DNA of 16,720 bases from Bacteroidota bacterium (GTDB lineage: Bacteria; Bacteroidota; Bacteroidia; Cytophagales; Cyclobacteriaceae): positions 1-16,720 of the forward strand of contig JAEZEH010000119.1 of assembly GCA_023417785.1 (NCBI GenBank). The letters run 5' to 3'. Under the pieces are notes generated by a model. That model searched no databases. It worked only from the letters and a program-made list of their open reading frames with translations, and was not told where the DNA came from. This document shows, in pieces, positions 8,109 through 14,736 of the stretch (positions within the stretch are counted from its first letter, which is position 1; the number at the start of each line of letters is the position of its first letter). The position numbers and the translations under genes were made by a program.

Positions 8109-8939
8109 ATGGAAAACCAAGTTCCTCCGACGCCACAAACGCCTCCCGACGGTAAGGACCCGTTGAAAGCCAACCCTGTCGCCGTAACACAGGCTTCAAC
8201 CCCGATAACAGGGGCGTATAAGGTACCATCGCCGAAAAAAAACGAAATCGTCATCATCAAGAAGGGAAACCGCTTCCTGCGGATGCTGAAGTATTTTTTC
8301 TTCAGCTTTATCATCCTTACCATTCTGGAGATCGGTGTGGGCTATTGGCTCATCAGTTCCCGCTGGCACCTGTTGCTGGCCAACGATGAAATGGTTGAAT
8401 ACGCGGAATATGTTAAGCAAGCCGAACCAATGCCTGCTAATTTCATGCGCGTTTATACCGCCGTTTTTCCAAATCACGTTCACACCACGCTGACGCAACA
8501 GATTTTCATTAACTACGGCACGCGGTTCTTCTTCCGCCACACGGAAATAGACGACAAACCGCATTGCATGTGCGACATGATTTATGACATTCAAAAGAAA
8601 CGTCATCAGGAACTGGAGGCTGTGGAATGGGACGGAAGGCTTCAGGATCTCGAGTTCGGATTCGGTATTGAAAAATATGCCACACCGGAACAATGCTTTA
8701 ATTATGTGATGCAATTCCGAGTCCCCGAACTCATCAATCAGCTTAACCCGAAAAAGTATCCCCACCTTAAAAACAAGCCAGTCTCGGAAATGAACGATGA
8801 AGAACTCATCGAACTCATCCTCCTGCTGAAATCACGGTGGCATTACAATCGCGAAAAGAACCCTGCGCGATTCGAAAAAGCCCTGACGCGTTACCGCGAA
8901 CGTATGGAACTACATTTATCCGGACAGACAAAGAACTAA
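8109..8939 (+). CDS. One-pass membrane protein with a divergent GT51 (peptidoglycan transglycosylase)-like domain
   Basis: A 276-residue protein with a proline-rich cytoplasmic N-terminus (1-50), a basic stretch KKGNRFLRMLK (51-61), one membrane helix (about 62-82) and a predicted periplasmic domain. No annotation is obvious at first sight, but the domain keeps the order of GT51 glycosyltransferase landmarks: TTLTQQIF (126-133) resembles the S-T-I-T-Q-Q motif; EKYATPEQCFNYVM (188-201) resembles the E-x-x-x-S-K-x-x-I-L-x-x-Y-L-N segment; and KPVSEMNDEELIELILLL (223-240), then NPARFEKALTRYRERM (251-266), resemble the end of the domain with its N-P-x-R-A-x-x-R-R pattern. The catalytic E-D-x-x-F-x-x-H-x-G motif that should precede STITQQ is missing; VFPNHVH (119-125) stands there instead. 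Three cysteines (153, 155, 196) lie in the periplasmic part. I infer an inactive or altered relative of penicillin-binding-protein transglycosylases. It lies between the DUF255 gene and priA with 115- and 72-base gaps. Confidence 0.75.
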   Translation: MENQVPPTPQTPPDGKDPLKANPVAVTQASTPITGAYKVPSPKKNEIVIIKKGNRFLRMLKYFFFSFIILTILEIGVGYWLISSRWHLLLANDEMVEYAEYVKQAEPMPANFMRVYTAVFPNHVHTTLTQQIFINYGTRFFFRHTEIDDKPHCMCDMIYDIQKKRHQELEAVEWDGRLQDLEFGFGIEKYATPEQCFNYVMQFRVPELINQLNPKKYPHLKNKPVSEMNDEELIELILLLKSRWHYNREKNPARFEKALTRYRERMELHLSGQTKN

Positions 8940-8952
8940 TCTCTCCCATCGG

Positions 8953-8984
8953 TTGCCTATTCGCAGACCGAAACGTTATCTTTC
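8953..8984 (+). promoter_or_regulatory. Putative promoter of priA
   Basis: TATCTTTC at 8977-8984 matches seven of the eight positions in the Bacteroidota TAnnTTTG element counting the free ones, and TTG at 8953-8955 lies 21 bases upstream. This would start transcription near 8991, about 20 bases before the priA ATG at 9012, so priA may be transcribed separately from the preceding genes. Confidence 0.4.
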
Positions 8985-9011
8985 ACACTGATTCAGGAAT
9001 GTGAGCCTGAC

Positions 9012-11510
9012 ATGATGGAAGAAGACATACACTCCAATACCTTATTTGCGGAATTACTTCTCCCCGTACCGATACCGAAGCTCTTTACGTATCGCGTACC
9101 GGCACAGTTTACCGATGTGATCCTGCCCGGCCAGCGCGCCATCGTGCCTTTCGGTGACCGGAAAATACTCACGGGAATTGTAATCTCTACTTCGCACCAA
9201 CCACCAACCGAGTACACTGCAAAGTCGCTACTGGACTTGCTGGACTCCTACCCTTCCGTCAGCCAGACGCAGCTTCGTTTCTTCGAATGGATTGCCCAGT
9301 ATTATGTGTGCAGCAATGGCGAAGTTCTGAATGCCGCATTGCCCAGCGGACTAAAACTTTCCAGTGAATCAAAGGTTCAGCTAAACCCCGCCTTCGATCC
9401 CGACGACCACGATCAGTTGTTATCGGAAAAAGAACAGATATTGCTTCGGCACCTGCGGCATCAGCCACTTGAGTATTCGGAGATCACTAAACTACTTGAA
9501 CTGAAAACAGTTTATAATATTCTCAAATCCCTGGTAAAGAAGGAAGCCGTAATCCTGTATGAAGAAGTCCGCGACAAATACAAACCAAAAACAGAAAAGC
9601 GGGTCCGTCTTTCCCATGATTACCTCGATCATGAAAAGATAGAACAGGTGTTTGAAACACTTTCAACGAAACCAAAACAGGAAGCGGTATTGCTACGCTA
9701 CCTGCAACTGGTACCCGTATTGAGTGACGCTACACGAAATGAAACCGGGTGCCCGCGAAGCGTGCTTCTTGACGACGCCGATATTTCGGAGGCATCGCTC
9801 AATACCCTGGTTAAACACAATATTCTCGAATATTTCGACAAAGTTGTTTCTCGATTTCCGGATGAGGTTCCGGGGACGGGTGCTGCAATTGCACTTAGTC
9901 CGGAACAACAACACGCATACAACGAGATCCTGACCGCATTCAATACGCATCAGACTACCTTGCTTCAGGGCATCACCGGAAGCGGAAAAACGGAAATCTA
10001 TATCAACCTGATAAGGCAGGCCCTCGACTCCGGAACCCAGGTTTTGTATCTGCTGCCTGAAATTGCACTGACGACGCAAATTGTTCAACGACTGAAAAAA
10101 GTCTTCGGTAATCAGATGGGCGTGTATCATTCGAGATTTTCCGATAACGAACGCGTTGAGGTATGGAACGGAATACTCGAGGGCAAGTTTCGGTTCATTG
10201 TTGGCGTGCGTTCATCGGTCTTTCTGCCTTTCGACAACCTTGGTCTGCTTATCGTGGATGAGGAACATGAGACATCCTATAAACAGAACGAACCGGCACC
10301 GCGCTACCACGCCCGCGACGCAGCTGTTATGCTCGCACAGCTTCACCACGCCAAGGCTTTGTTAGGATCCGCAACACCTTCCGTCGAATCATATTTCAAC
10401 GCGATGCAGGGGCGTTACGGCTACGTAACGTTAAACCGAAGATACGGCAGCGCAGTCTTGCCCGTTATCCGGATTGCCGATATGGGCACGGAGCGCAAAC
10501 AAAAAACGGTTAAAGGAGAGTTCTCAGGATTGCTCCTCAAAAACATTCAGGAAACACTGGGCCGGGATGAACAGGTTATAATTTTCCAGAACCGCCGTGG
10601 ATATTCCCCGGTTTTAAGCTGCGAAGACTGTGGCTGGGTGCCACAATGCGTGAATTGCGCCGTCAGCCTCACCTATCATCAGTTCAGGCATTCGTTGATT
10701 TGTCATTATTGTGGCTACCGCGAAAGGATACCCAACTCCTGCCCTACGTGTACATCGACCCGACTAAAGACGGTGGGATACGGCACGGAGAAGCTTGAGG
10801 AAGAACTTAATTTTGAATTCCCTGATGTAAAAATTCGCCGTATGGATCTGGATACCACCCGTTCCAAATCTGGATACGAATCGATCATAGGCGAATTCGA
10901 AAAAGGCGACACACAGGTTCTCGTGGGAACACAGATGGTTACAAAAGGACTTGATTTCGATCGCGTGAGTCTGGTAGGCATATTCAACGCCGACAGAATG
11001 ATGCACTTCCCGGACTTTCGTTCGCACGAGCGCGCCTTTCAGCTGATCACCCAGGTGAGTGGTCGCGCCGGACGGAGAGACAAACCGGGAACAGTTGTCA
11101 TCCAAACCTCAAGTCCAACACACCCGTTGCTGCAATTGATTTTACGCAACGACCTCGTGCGTTTTTACGACCAGGAACTTCGCGACAGACAACTTCATGG
11201 CTATCCGCCATTCACGCGTCTTATCGAGATTACGGTAAAACATATCGATAAAAAGAATTCCGTTTCCTCGGCGAATCAGCTCGCAGCCATGTTGCGCGAG
11301 AAGCTTGCCGGCATCCGAATTCTGGGCCCGGCTGAGCCCCTGATCGGCAAAATCCGAAATCAGTACCTGATGACCATTCTGCTGAAAATTCCGAAGGGCA
11401 AAGTTGATCTCGCCCAAACAAAAAAGACAGTCGTTGAAACTATTGACTTTCTTACTTCAGAAAAAGAAAACCGGAATACACGCTTCATTGTAGATGTCGA
11501 TCCCCTCTAA
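9012..11510 (+). CDS. priA: Primosomal replication-restart helicase PriA
   Basis: A superfamily-2 3'-to-5' DNA helicase that recognises stalled forks and reloads the replicative helicase. The protein has 832 residues, the long form typical of Bacteroidota. The N-terminal 3'-DNA-binding domain starts with FAELLLPVPIPKLFTYRVP (12-30). Helicase motifs are Walker A GITGSGKTEIY (320-330), motif II DEEH (416-419), LGSATPS (451-457) and the late motifs GTQMVTKGLDF (639-649) and QVSGRAGR (681-688). Between the helicase lobes lie all eight cysteines of the two zinc-binding sites: 537, 540, 546, 549, 564, 567, 577 and 580. YPPFTRL (731-737) marks the C-terminal domain. Nothing appears truncated. The ATG at 9012 is followed at once by a second ATG; either may be used. 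The next downstream ORF begins 63 bases after the stop. Confidence 0.97.
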   Translation: MMEEDIHSNTLFAELLLPVPIPKLFTYRVPAQFTDVILPGQRAIVPFGDRKILTGIVISTSHQPPTEYTAKSLLDLLDSYPSVSQTQLRFFEWIAQYYVCSNGEVLNAALPSGLKLSSESKVQLNPAFDPDDHDQLLSEKEQILLRHLRHQPLEYSEITKLLELKTVYNILKSLVKKEAVILYEEVRDKYKPKTEKRVRLSHDYLDHEKIEQVFETLSTKPKQEAVLLRYLQLVPVLSDATRNETGCPRSVLLDDADISEASLNTLVKHNILEYFDKVVSRFPDEVPGTGAAIALSPEQQHAYNEILTAFNTHQTTLLQGITGSGKTEIYINLIRQALDSGTQVLYLLPEIALTTQIVQRLKKVFGNQMGVYHSRFSDNERVEVWNGILEGKFRFIVGVRSSVFLPFDNLGLLIVDEEHETSYKQNEPAPRYHARDAAVMLAQLHHAKALLGSATPSVESYFNAMQGRYGYVTLNRRYGSAVLPVIRIADMGTERKQKTVKGEFSGLLLKNIQETLGRDEQVIIFQNRRGYSPVLSCEDCGWVPQCVNCAVSLTYHQFRHSLICHYCGYRERIPNSCPTCTSTRLKTVGYGTEKLEEELNFEFPDVKIRRMDLDTTRSKSGYESIIGEFEKGDTQVLVGTQMVTKGLDFDRVSLVGIFNADRMMHFPDFRSHERAFQLITQVSGRAGRRDKPGTVVIQTSSPTHPLLQLILRNDLVRFYDQELRDRQLHGYPPFTRLIEITVKHIDKKNSVSSANQLAAMLREKLAGIRILGPAEPLIGKIRNQYLMTILLKIPKGKVDLAQTKKTVVETIDFLTSEKENRNTRFIVDVDPL

Positions 11511-11573
11511 GGCAGGCCACAGCGCACTGCACAGGCACAAGAATTTATCCTTTTCCTTTAAAAAAAAACGCGT

Positions 11574-11771
11574 ATGGATACTCGTGAGAATGACGACAGG
11601 AAAAAAAGGCAGCGGCAAACGCCAATTATCGACGGCGACGCAAGACCGGACATTGACTTGAATCCGGAGGAAGCTGCCAGTGATGAGGCCGGCAAAGAAC
11701 ACAACGGCGGCAAGACGACTAAAAACCGCGTGGATACAAATTCACTGGAAGATTTTCGCGACGCGAAGTGA
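11574..11771 (+). CDS. Small charged hypothetical protein (65 aa)
   Basis: This ORF encodes 65 very hydrophilic residues, rich in Asp, Glu, Lys and Arg, with no cysteine, no tryptophan and no membrane segment; it is probably disordered. I do not recognise a family. It has an ATG 63 bases downstream of priA in the same orientation and a clean stop just before the intergenic repeats. The A-rich stretch at about 11560-11569 sits where a Bacteroidota ribosome-binding region would be expected. The composition looks protein-like rather than random, but a spurious ORF cannot be excluded. Confidence 0.45.
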   Translation: MDTRENDDRKKRQRQTPIIDGDARPDIDLNPEEAASDEAGKEHNGGKTTKNRVDTNSLEDFRDAK

Positions 11772-11775
11772 ATTT

Positions 11776-11952
11776 CAAGTTTCAAAGTTCAAGGCTTAAG
11801 GTTAGCATACTTTCCGCGGCTTCTTCTGCGTATTTAGCGGCTTCTGCGAGAAACTTACGTTCAAGGAAAAGGCTCAAGTTTCAAGCGTGCTGAAGGCCGG
11901 GATACTTCCGCAGCTTTTTCTACGTGTTGTGCGGCTTGTGCGAGAAGTTTTG
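11776..11952. repeat. Two diverged copies of an ~80-base direct repeat in the convergent intergenic region
   Basis: Copy A (about 11776-11858) and copy B (about 11875-11952) both open with CAAGTTTCAA, share AAGGC and ATACTT blocks in the middle, and end with GCGGCTTnTGCGAGAA (11837-11852 and 11931-11946). By eye they agree at roughly three quarters of positions, with small indels. Each copy also contains an internal repetition of GCGGCTTCT or GCAGCTTTT. They fill the gap between the small ORF and the surE stop. They resemble the TCTGCG-rich and GTTTCAA-rich intergenic repeat sequences that recur in many bacterial genomes; whether this genome has more copies cannot be seen here. Copy B's last bases reach toward the surE 3' end. 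Confidence 0.6.
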
Positions 11953-11954
11953 GG

Positions 11955-12734
11955 TCATCCGAGAATATCCCAATCCTCGTTCAACAGCGGAATGGCAGAA
12001 TGCGCGGTGAGGTCGAACTGGCAAGGAACAACCGAAACATAATTGTTGGCAATAGCCCATTCGTCGTTGTCCTCACCTTTGTCGAAATTGACGAAGTTTC
12101 CAACCATCCAGAAGTATCTGCGTCCGTGTGGATCGAAACGCTGATCAAAGTCCTCGACCCACTTAGCGTTAGCCTGACGACACACGCGAACGCCTTTAAT
12201 CGGTTCGTTGCGCTTAGCCGGGAAGTTAACGTTCAGCGCCACGCCTTTCGGCAACCCTTTCCGCAGGACCATATCAGTGATTGATATCAGGTGTTTTTCA
12301 ATGTGCTGCATTTCAGCTTTGTGACTGTAATCGCATAACGAGAATCCAATTGACGGGGTGCCTTCAATAGCGCCTTCGATAGCAGCTGACATCGTACCCG
12401 AATAGAGCACACTAATCGAACTGTTACTTCCGTGATTCACGCCACTGACCACGACATCAGGCTGACGTTGATCCTTCAATACGAAATGCCGCGCCATCTT
12501 AACACAATCGGCCGGAGTTCCGGAACACTCAAAGGCACGAACACCCTCGAAGATAAAATTCTCCTCCAGGCGCAGCGTTTCTCCAACGGTGATAGCGTGG
12601 CCCATTCCGGACTGTGGACTATCCGGTGCCACGACAATCACTTCCCCAAGCTGCTTCATCGCATTCACCAGCGTGAGAATACCCTTCGACGTTATACCGT
12701 CATCATTTGAAACCAGGATCAGCGGTCGACTCAT
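11955..12734 (-). CDS. surE: 5'/3'-nucleotidase SurE
   Basis: A metal-dependent nucleoside monophosphate phosphatase of the SurE family, 259 residues, the usual length. The N-terminus has the signature ILVSNDDG (6-13) with metal ligands Asp11 and Asp12. DSPQSGMGHAIT (38-49) supplies Ser42, and SGVNHGSN (97-104) supplies Asn100; these match the D-D-S-N metal set of characterised SurE proteins. SGTPADCVKMA (71-81) and YSGTMSAAIEG (111-121) are further family blocks. SurE is cytoplasmic and linked to stationary-phase survival in other bacteria. It is the last gene of the minus-strand run and is separated from the upstream secreted-protein gene by 110 bases that carry an inverted repeat, so it may be transcribed apart from it. 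I found no convincing own promoter. Confidence 0.96.
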   Translation of the reverse strand: MSRPLILVSNDDGITSKGILTLVNAMKQLGEVIVVAPDSPQSGMGHAITVGETLRLEENFIFEGVRAFECSGTPADCVKMARHFVLKDQRQPDVVVSGVNHGSNSSISVLYSGTMSAAIEGAIEGTPSIGFSLCDYSHKAEMQHIEKHLISITDMVLRKGLPKGVALNVNFPAKRNEPIKGVRVCRQANAKWVEDFDQRFDPHGRRYFWMVGNFVNFDKGEDNDEWAIANNYVSVVPCQFDLTAHSAIPLLNEDWDILG

Positions 12735-12760
12735 AGCAAAAGAATAAGCTGCTATTTACG

Positions 12761-12845
12761 AATTTCAGATCAGGTTTCGGATTATTTCAGACTCATAAAT
12801 TCCTTACCGAGGAAATCAGAAACCTGAAACCCGAAATCTGAAATT
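12761..12845. repeat. TTTCAG/TTTCGG-rich inverted repeat between surE and the upstream gene
   Basis: A perfect 10-base pair of arms, AATTTCAGAT (12761-12770) and ATCTGAAATT (12836-12845), flanks a 65-base loop. Inside the arms are further TTTCAG- and TTTCGG-like units on one side and CTGAAAC/CCGAAAT units on the other, so pairing can continue imperfectly. The right arm abuts the stop codon of the upstream minus-strand gene. It could be a transcript-end or processing structure, or an intergenic repeat of the GTTTCAG type. No U-tract is seen next to a tight stem. Confidence 0.5.
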
Positions 12846-13501
12846 TAAGTGCCGTGGAGAGAGTTGTAATATTCGACGATGCGGGCGAAATCATATTTCT
12901 CGTCGAACCTCAGGCGATTGGACCGGATATATTTCTCAACCGAATCGGCACTTCTGCCCATCATATTGAGAAGGTCGGCTTTGCCTCCGGTGAATTCATC
13001 TATATTCCCCTGTTCATCGAGAAAGAAATACTTATGTACAAGGATTTGGCGCGTGTAGGAGCCGCCGTAGAATCCATAAGAATACGTTCTATACTCCAGC
13101 GCTTCGCGGGCCAGCAGAGTCATCTTACCATCTTCGAGCAATTCAAAAAATGTGGGTGTTGCGTATGAACCGGCACGCGTATAGGGCAGTGCATAAAACT
13201 GGCGGTATCTTCTAACGCTTTTGTCAAATACTTCAAAGAAAAGAACCTTACGGGAAGAAAATGCTTCAAAAGTTCCTCCACCCCTTCCGAATTGAACGAC
13301 GTTTTGTTCGAGGTCATACTTCACAGCGCCCTTCAGTGTATCGCCGTCCAGCAAAACAATCCGGCCTTCATGCCAGTATTGGAATGGCCACTGCTGTGAG
13401 TAACCCGTTCCCGCGAAAGCCAAAGACAAAGCAACCAGAAGCCCCACGCGAAGTGTCGTAGGAAAAATATCCTTCTTATTTTTGCGATATCCGCCCGTCA
13501 T
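12845..13501 (-). CDS. Secreted/periplasmic protein of unknown function
   Basis: A 218-residue protein with a signal peptide: a basic start, the hydrophobic core VGLLVALSLAFA (19-30), and probable cleavage after GYS at about 35. The mature part opens with a beta-rich block containing GRIVLLDGDTLKGAVKY, split here as GRIVLLDG (46-53) and DTLKGAVKY (54-62), then SSRKVLFFEVFD (82-93) and aromatic strands around RQFYALPYT. The end is helical (LLNMMGRSADSVEKYIRSN, about 177-195). The pattern resembles uncharacterised Bacteroidota periplasmic proteins; I do not know a function. There are no cysteines and no obvious catalytic motif. Its ATG overlaps the ribBA stop codon (ATGA), so translation is probably coupled to ribBA although the functions seem unrelated. 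The gene ends at the TTTCAG-rich inverted repeat. Confidence 0.82.
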   Translation of the reverse strand: MTGGYRKNKKDIFPTTLRVGLLVALSLAFAGTGYSQQWPFQYWHEGRIVLLDGDTLKGAVKYDLEQNVVQFGRGGGTFEAFSSRKVLFFEVFDKSVRRYRQFYALPYTRAGSYATPTFFELLEDGKMTLLAREALEYRTYSYGFYGGSYTRQILVHKYFFLDEQGNIDEFTGGKADLLNMMGRSADSVEKYIRSNRLRFDEKYDFARIVEYYNSLHGT

Positions 13502-14715
13502 TTACTTCTTAAAATATTGTGTCCGAGTTTATCACGTTTCGTCATCAGATAACGTTCGTTAAAGGGATTCGGTACAATTTCAATCGGAACATTATCCACA
13601 ATCTCCAGGCCATATCCCATAAGGCCAACGCGCTTTTTAGGATTATTGGTGATTAGTTTGATTTTCCGTATACCCAGATCCCGTAGAATCTGCGCGCCAA
13701 TGCCATAGTCCCTTTCATCCATGTCGAATCCCAGTTTAAGGTTGGCTTCCACGGTATCTAATCCTTCCTCCTGCAGTTTATACGCCTTGAGTTTATTGAT
13801 CAGTCCGATGCCACGTCCCTCCTGCTTCATGTAAAGCACCACCCCTTTGCCTTCGCTCTGAACCATTTGCATCGCGGCATGTAATTGCGATCCGCAGTCG
13901 CAGCGGCAGGAACCAAAAATATCGCCGGTGACACACGACGAGTGTACCCGTACCATTACGGGTTCGTCTTTCTCCCAGGTACCTTTCACCAGCGCCATAT
14001 GAATCTCCTGGCTGTTCTTTTGTTCATAAGCCACGAGGTTAAAGTGCCCCCATTCAGTAGGCATGTCGACCTGAATTTCCCGGCGGATAAGGCTTTCCTT
14101 TTTTACCCGGTATTCGATCAAATTTTTAATTGTAACGAGTTTTAAATTGAAACGTTCCGCCACGCTTGCCAGGTCAGTGAGTCTTGCCATTGATCCGTCC
14201 TCGTTCATGATTTCCACAAGTACGCCAGCCGGTTTGAAACCCGCCAGCCGGGCAAAGTCAATAGCAGCTTCGGTATGACCTGCACGCCGCAGTACACCAC
14301 CGCGTTTGGCCTTGAGCGGAAAAATATGTCCTGGCTTACCAAGTTCTTCTGGTTTGGTTTCGGGATCAACCAAGGCGCGGATGGTTTTGAAACGGTCATG
14401 GGCGGAAATGCCGGTAGTGCAACCGTGGCCGATAAGATCGACGGAAACGGTGAACGGTGTCTCGAACACTGCCGTGTTATTGCCCACCATCAGTTCAAGG
14501 CCCAATTCTTCGCACCGGTCCTCAATCAGCGGCGCGCAGATTAGTCCACGTCCGTGGGTCGCCATGAAGTTGATAATCTGGGGCGTCACCGACTCTGCGG
14601 CGCAAATAAAATCCCCTTCATTTTCGCGGTCTTCATCGTCGACAACGATGATCACCTTGCCGTTTTTGATATCCTCAATAGCCTCTTCGATGGTGTTTAA
14701 CTTTATCTCGCTCAT
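13498..14715 (-). CDS. ribBA: Bifunctional 3,4-dihydroxy-2-butanone-4-phosphate synthase / GTP cyclohydrolase II
   Basis: A cytoplasmic enzyme that makes both precursors of riboflavin: the four-carbon unit from ribulose-5-phosphate and the pyrimidine precursor from GTP. Residue numbers are given from the upstream GTG at 14736. The RibB half (about 10-208) shows DDEDRENEGDF (33-43), the acidic Mg-binding loop, plus HGRGLICAP (61-69) and GHTEAAID (153-160). The RibA half (about 209-408) shows VRVHSSCVTGD (262-272) and CRCDCGSQL (277-285), with zinc ligands Cys268, Cys279 and Cys281, and EGRGIGL (306-312). Both halves look intact and full length. Starts are possible at GTG 14736 (adjacent to the dnaG stop), ATG 14730 and ATG 14715; the last is chosen because MSEIKLNTIEEAI fits where the family usually begins, giving 405 residues. 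The gene lies between dnaG and a secreted-protein gene and overlaps the latter by four bases. No FMN-riboswitch-sized gap precedes it. Confidence 0.95.
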   Translation of the reverse strand: MSEIKLNTIEEAIEDIKNGKVIIVVDDEDRENEGDFICAAESVTPQIINFMATHGRGLICAPLIEDRCEELGLELMVGNNTAVFETPFTVSVDLIGHGCTTGISAHDRFKTIRALVDPETKPEELGKPGHIFPLKAKRGGVLRRAGHTEAAIDFARLAGFKPAGVLVEIMNEDGSMARLTDLASVAERFNLKLVTIKNLIEYRVKKESLIRREIQVDMPTEWGHFNLVAYEQKNSQEIHMALVKGTWEKDEPVMVRVHSSCVTGDIFGSCRCDCGSQLHAAMQMVQSEGKGVVLYMKQEGRGIGLINKLKAYKLQEEGLDTVEANLKLGFDMDERDYGIGAQILRDLGIRKIKLITNNPKKRVGLMGYGLEIVDNVPIEIVPNPFNERYLMTKRDKLGHNILRSK

Positions 14716-14736
14716 GGTTGTAGTATGCATTTGCAC

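Noticed and set aside
8196..8765. A 189-codon open frame on the minus strand.
   Set aside because: It lies fully inside the plus-strand membrane-protein gene, has no recognisable motif, and the plus-strand frame has a clear membrane helix and GT51-like segments.
9693..10130. A 145-codon minus-strand open frame.
   Set aside because: It is a shadow of priA, whose motifs run through the same bases.
11821..11946. A coding repeat protein or CRISPR-like array in the GCGGCTTCT repeats.
   Set aside because: There are only two long, diverged copies, with no regular spacers, no cas genes and no open frame of useful length.
14716..14736. GTG start for ribBA directly after the dnaG stop.
   Set aside because: Possible, but the extra residues do not look like the family start; ATG 14715 (or 14730) is more plausible.
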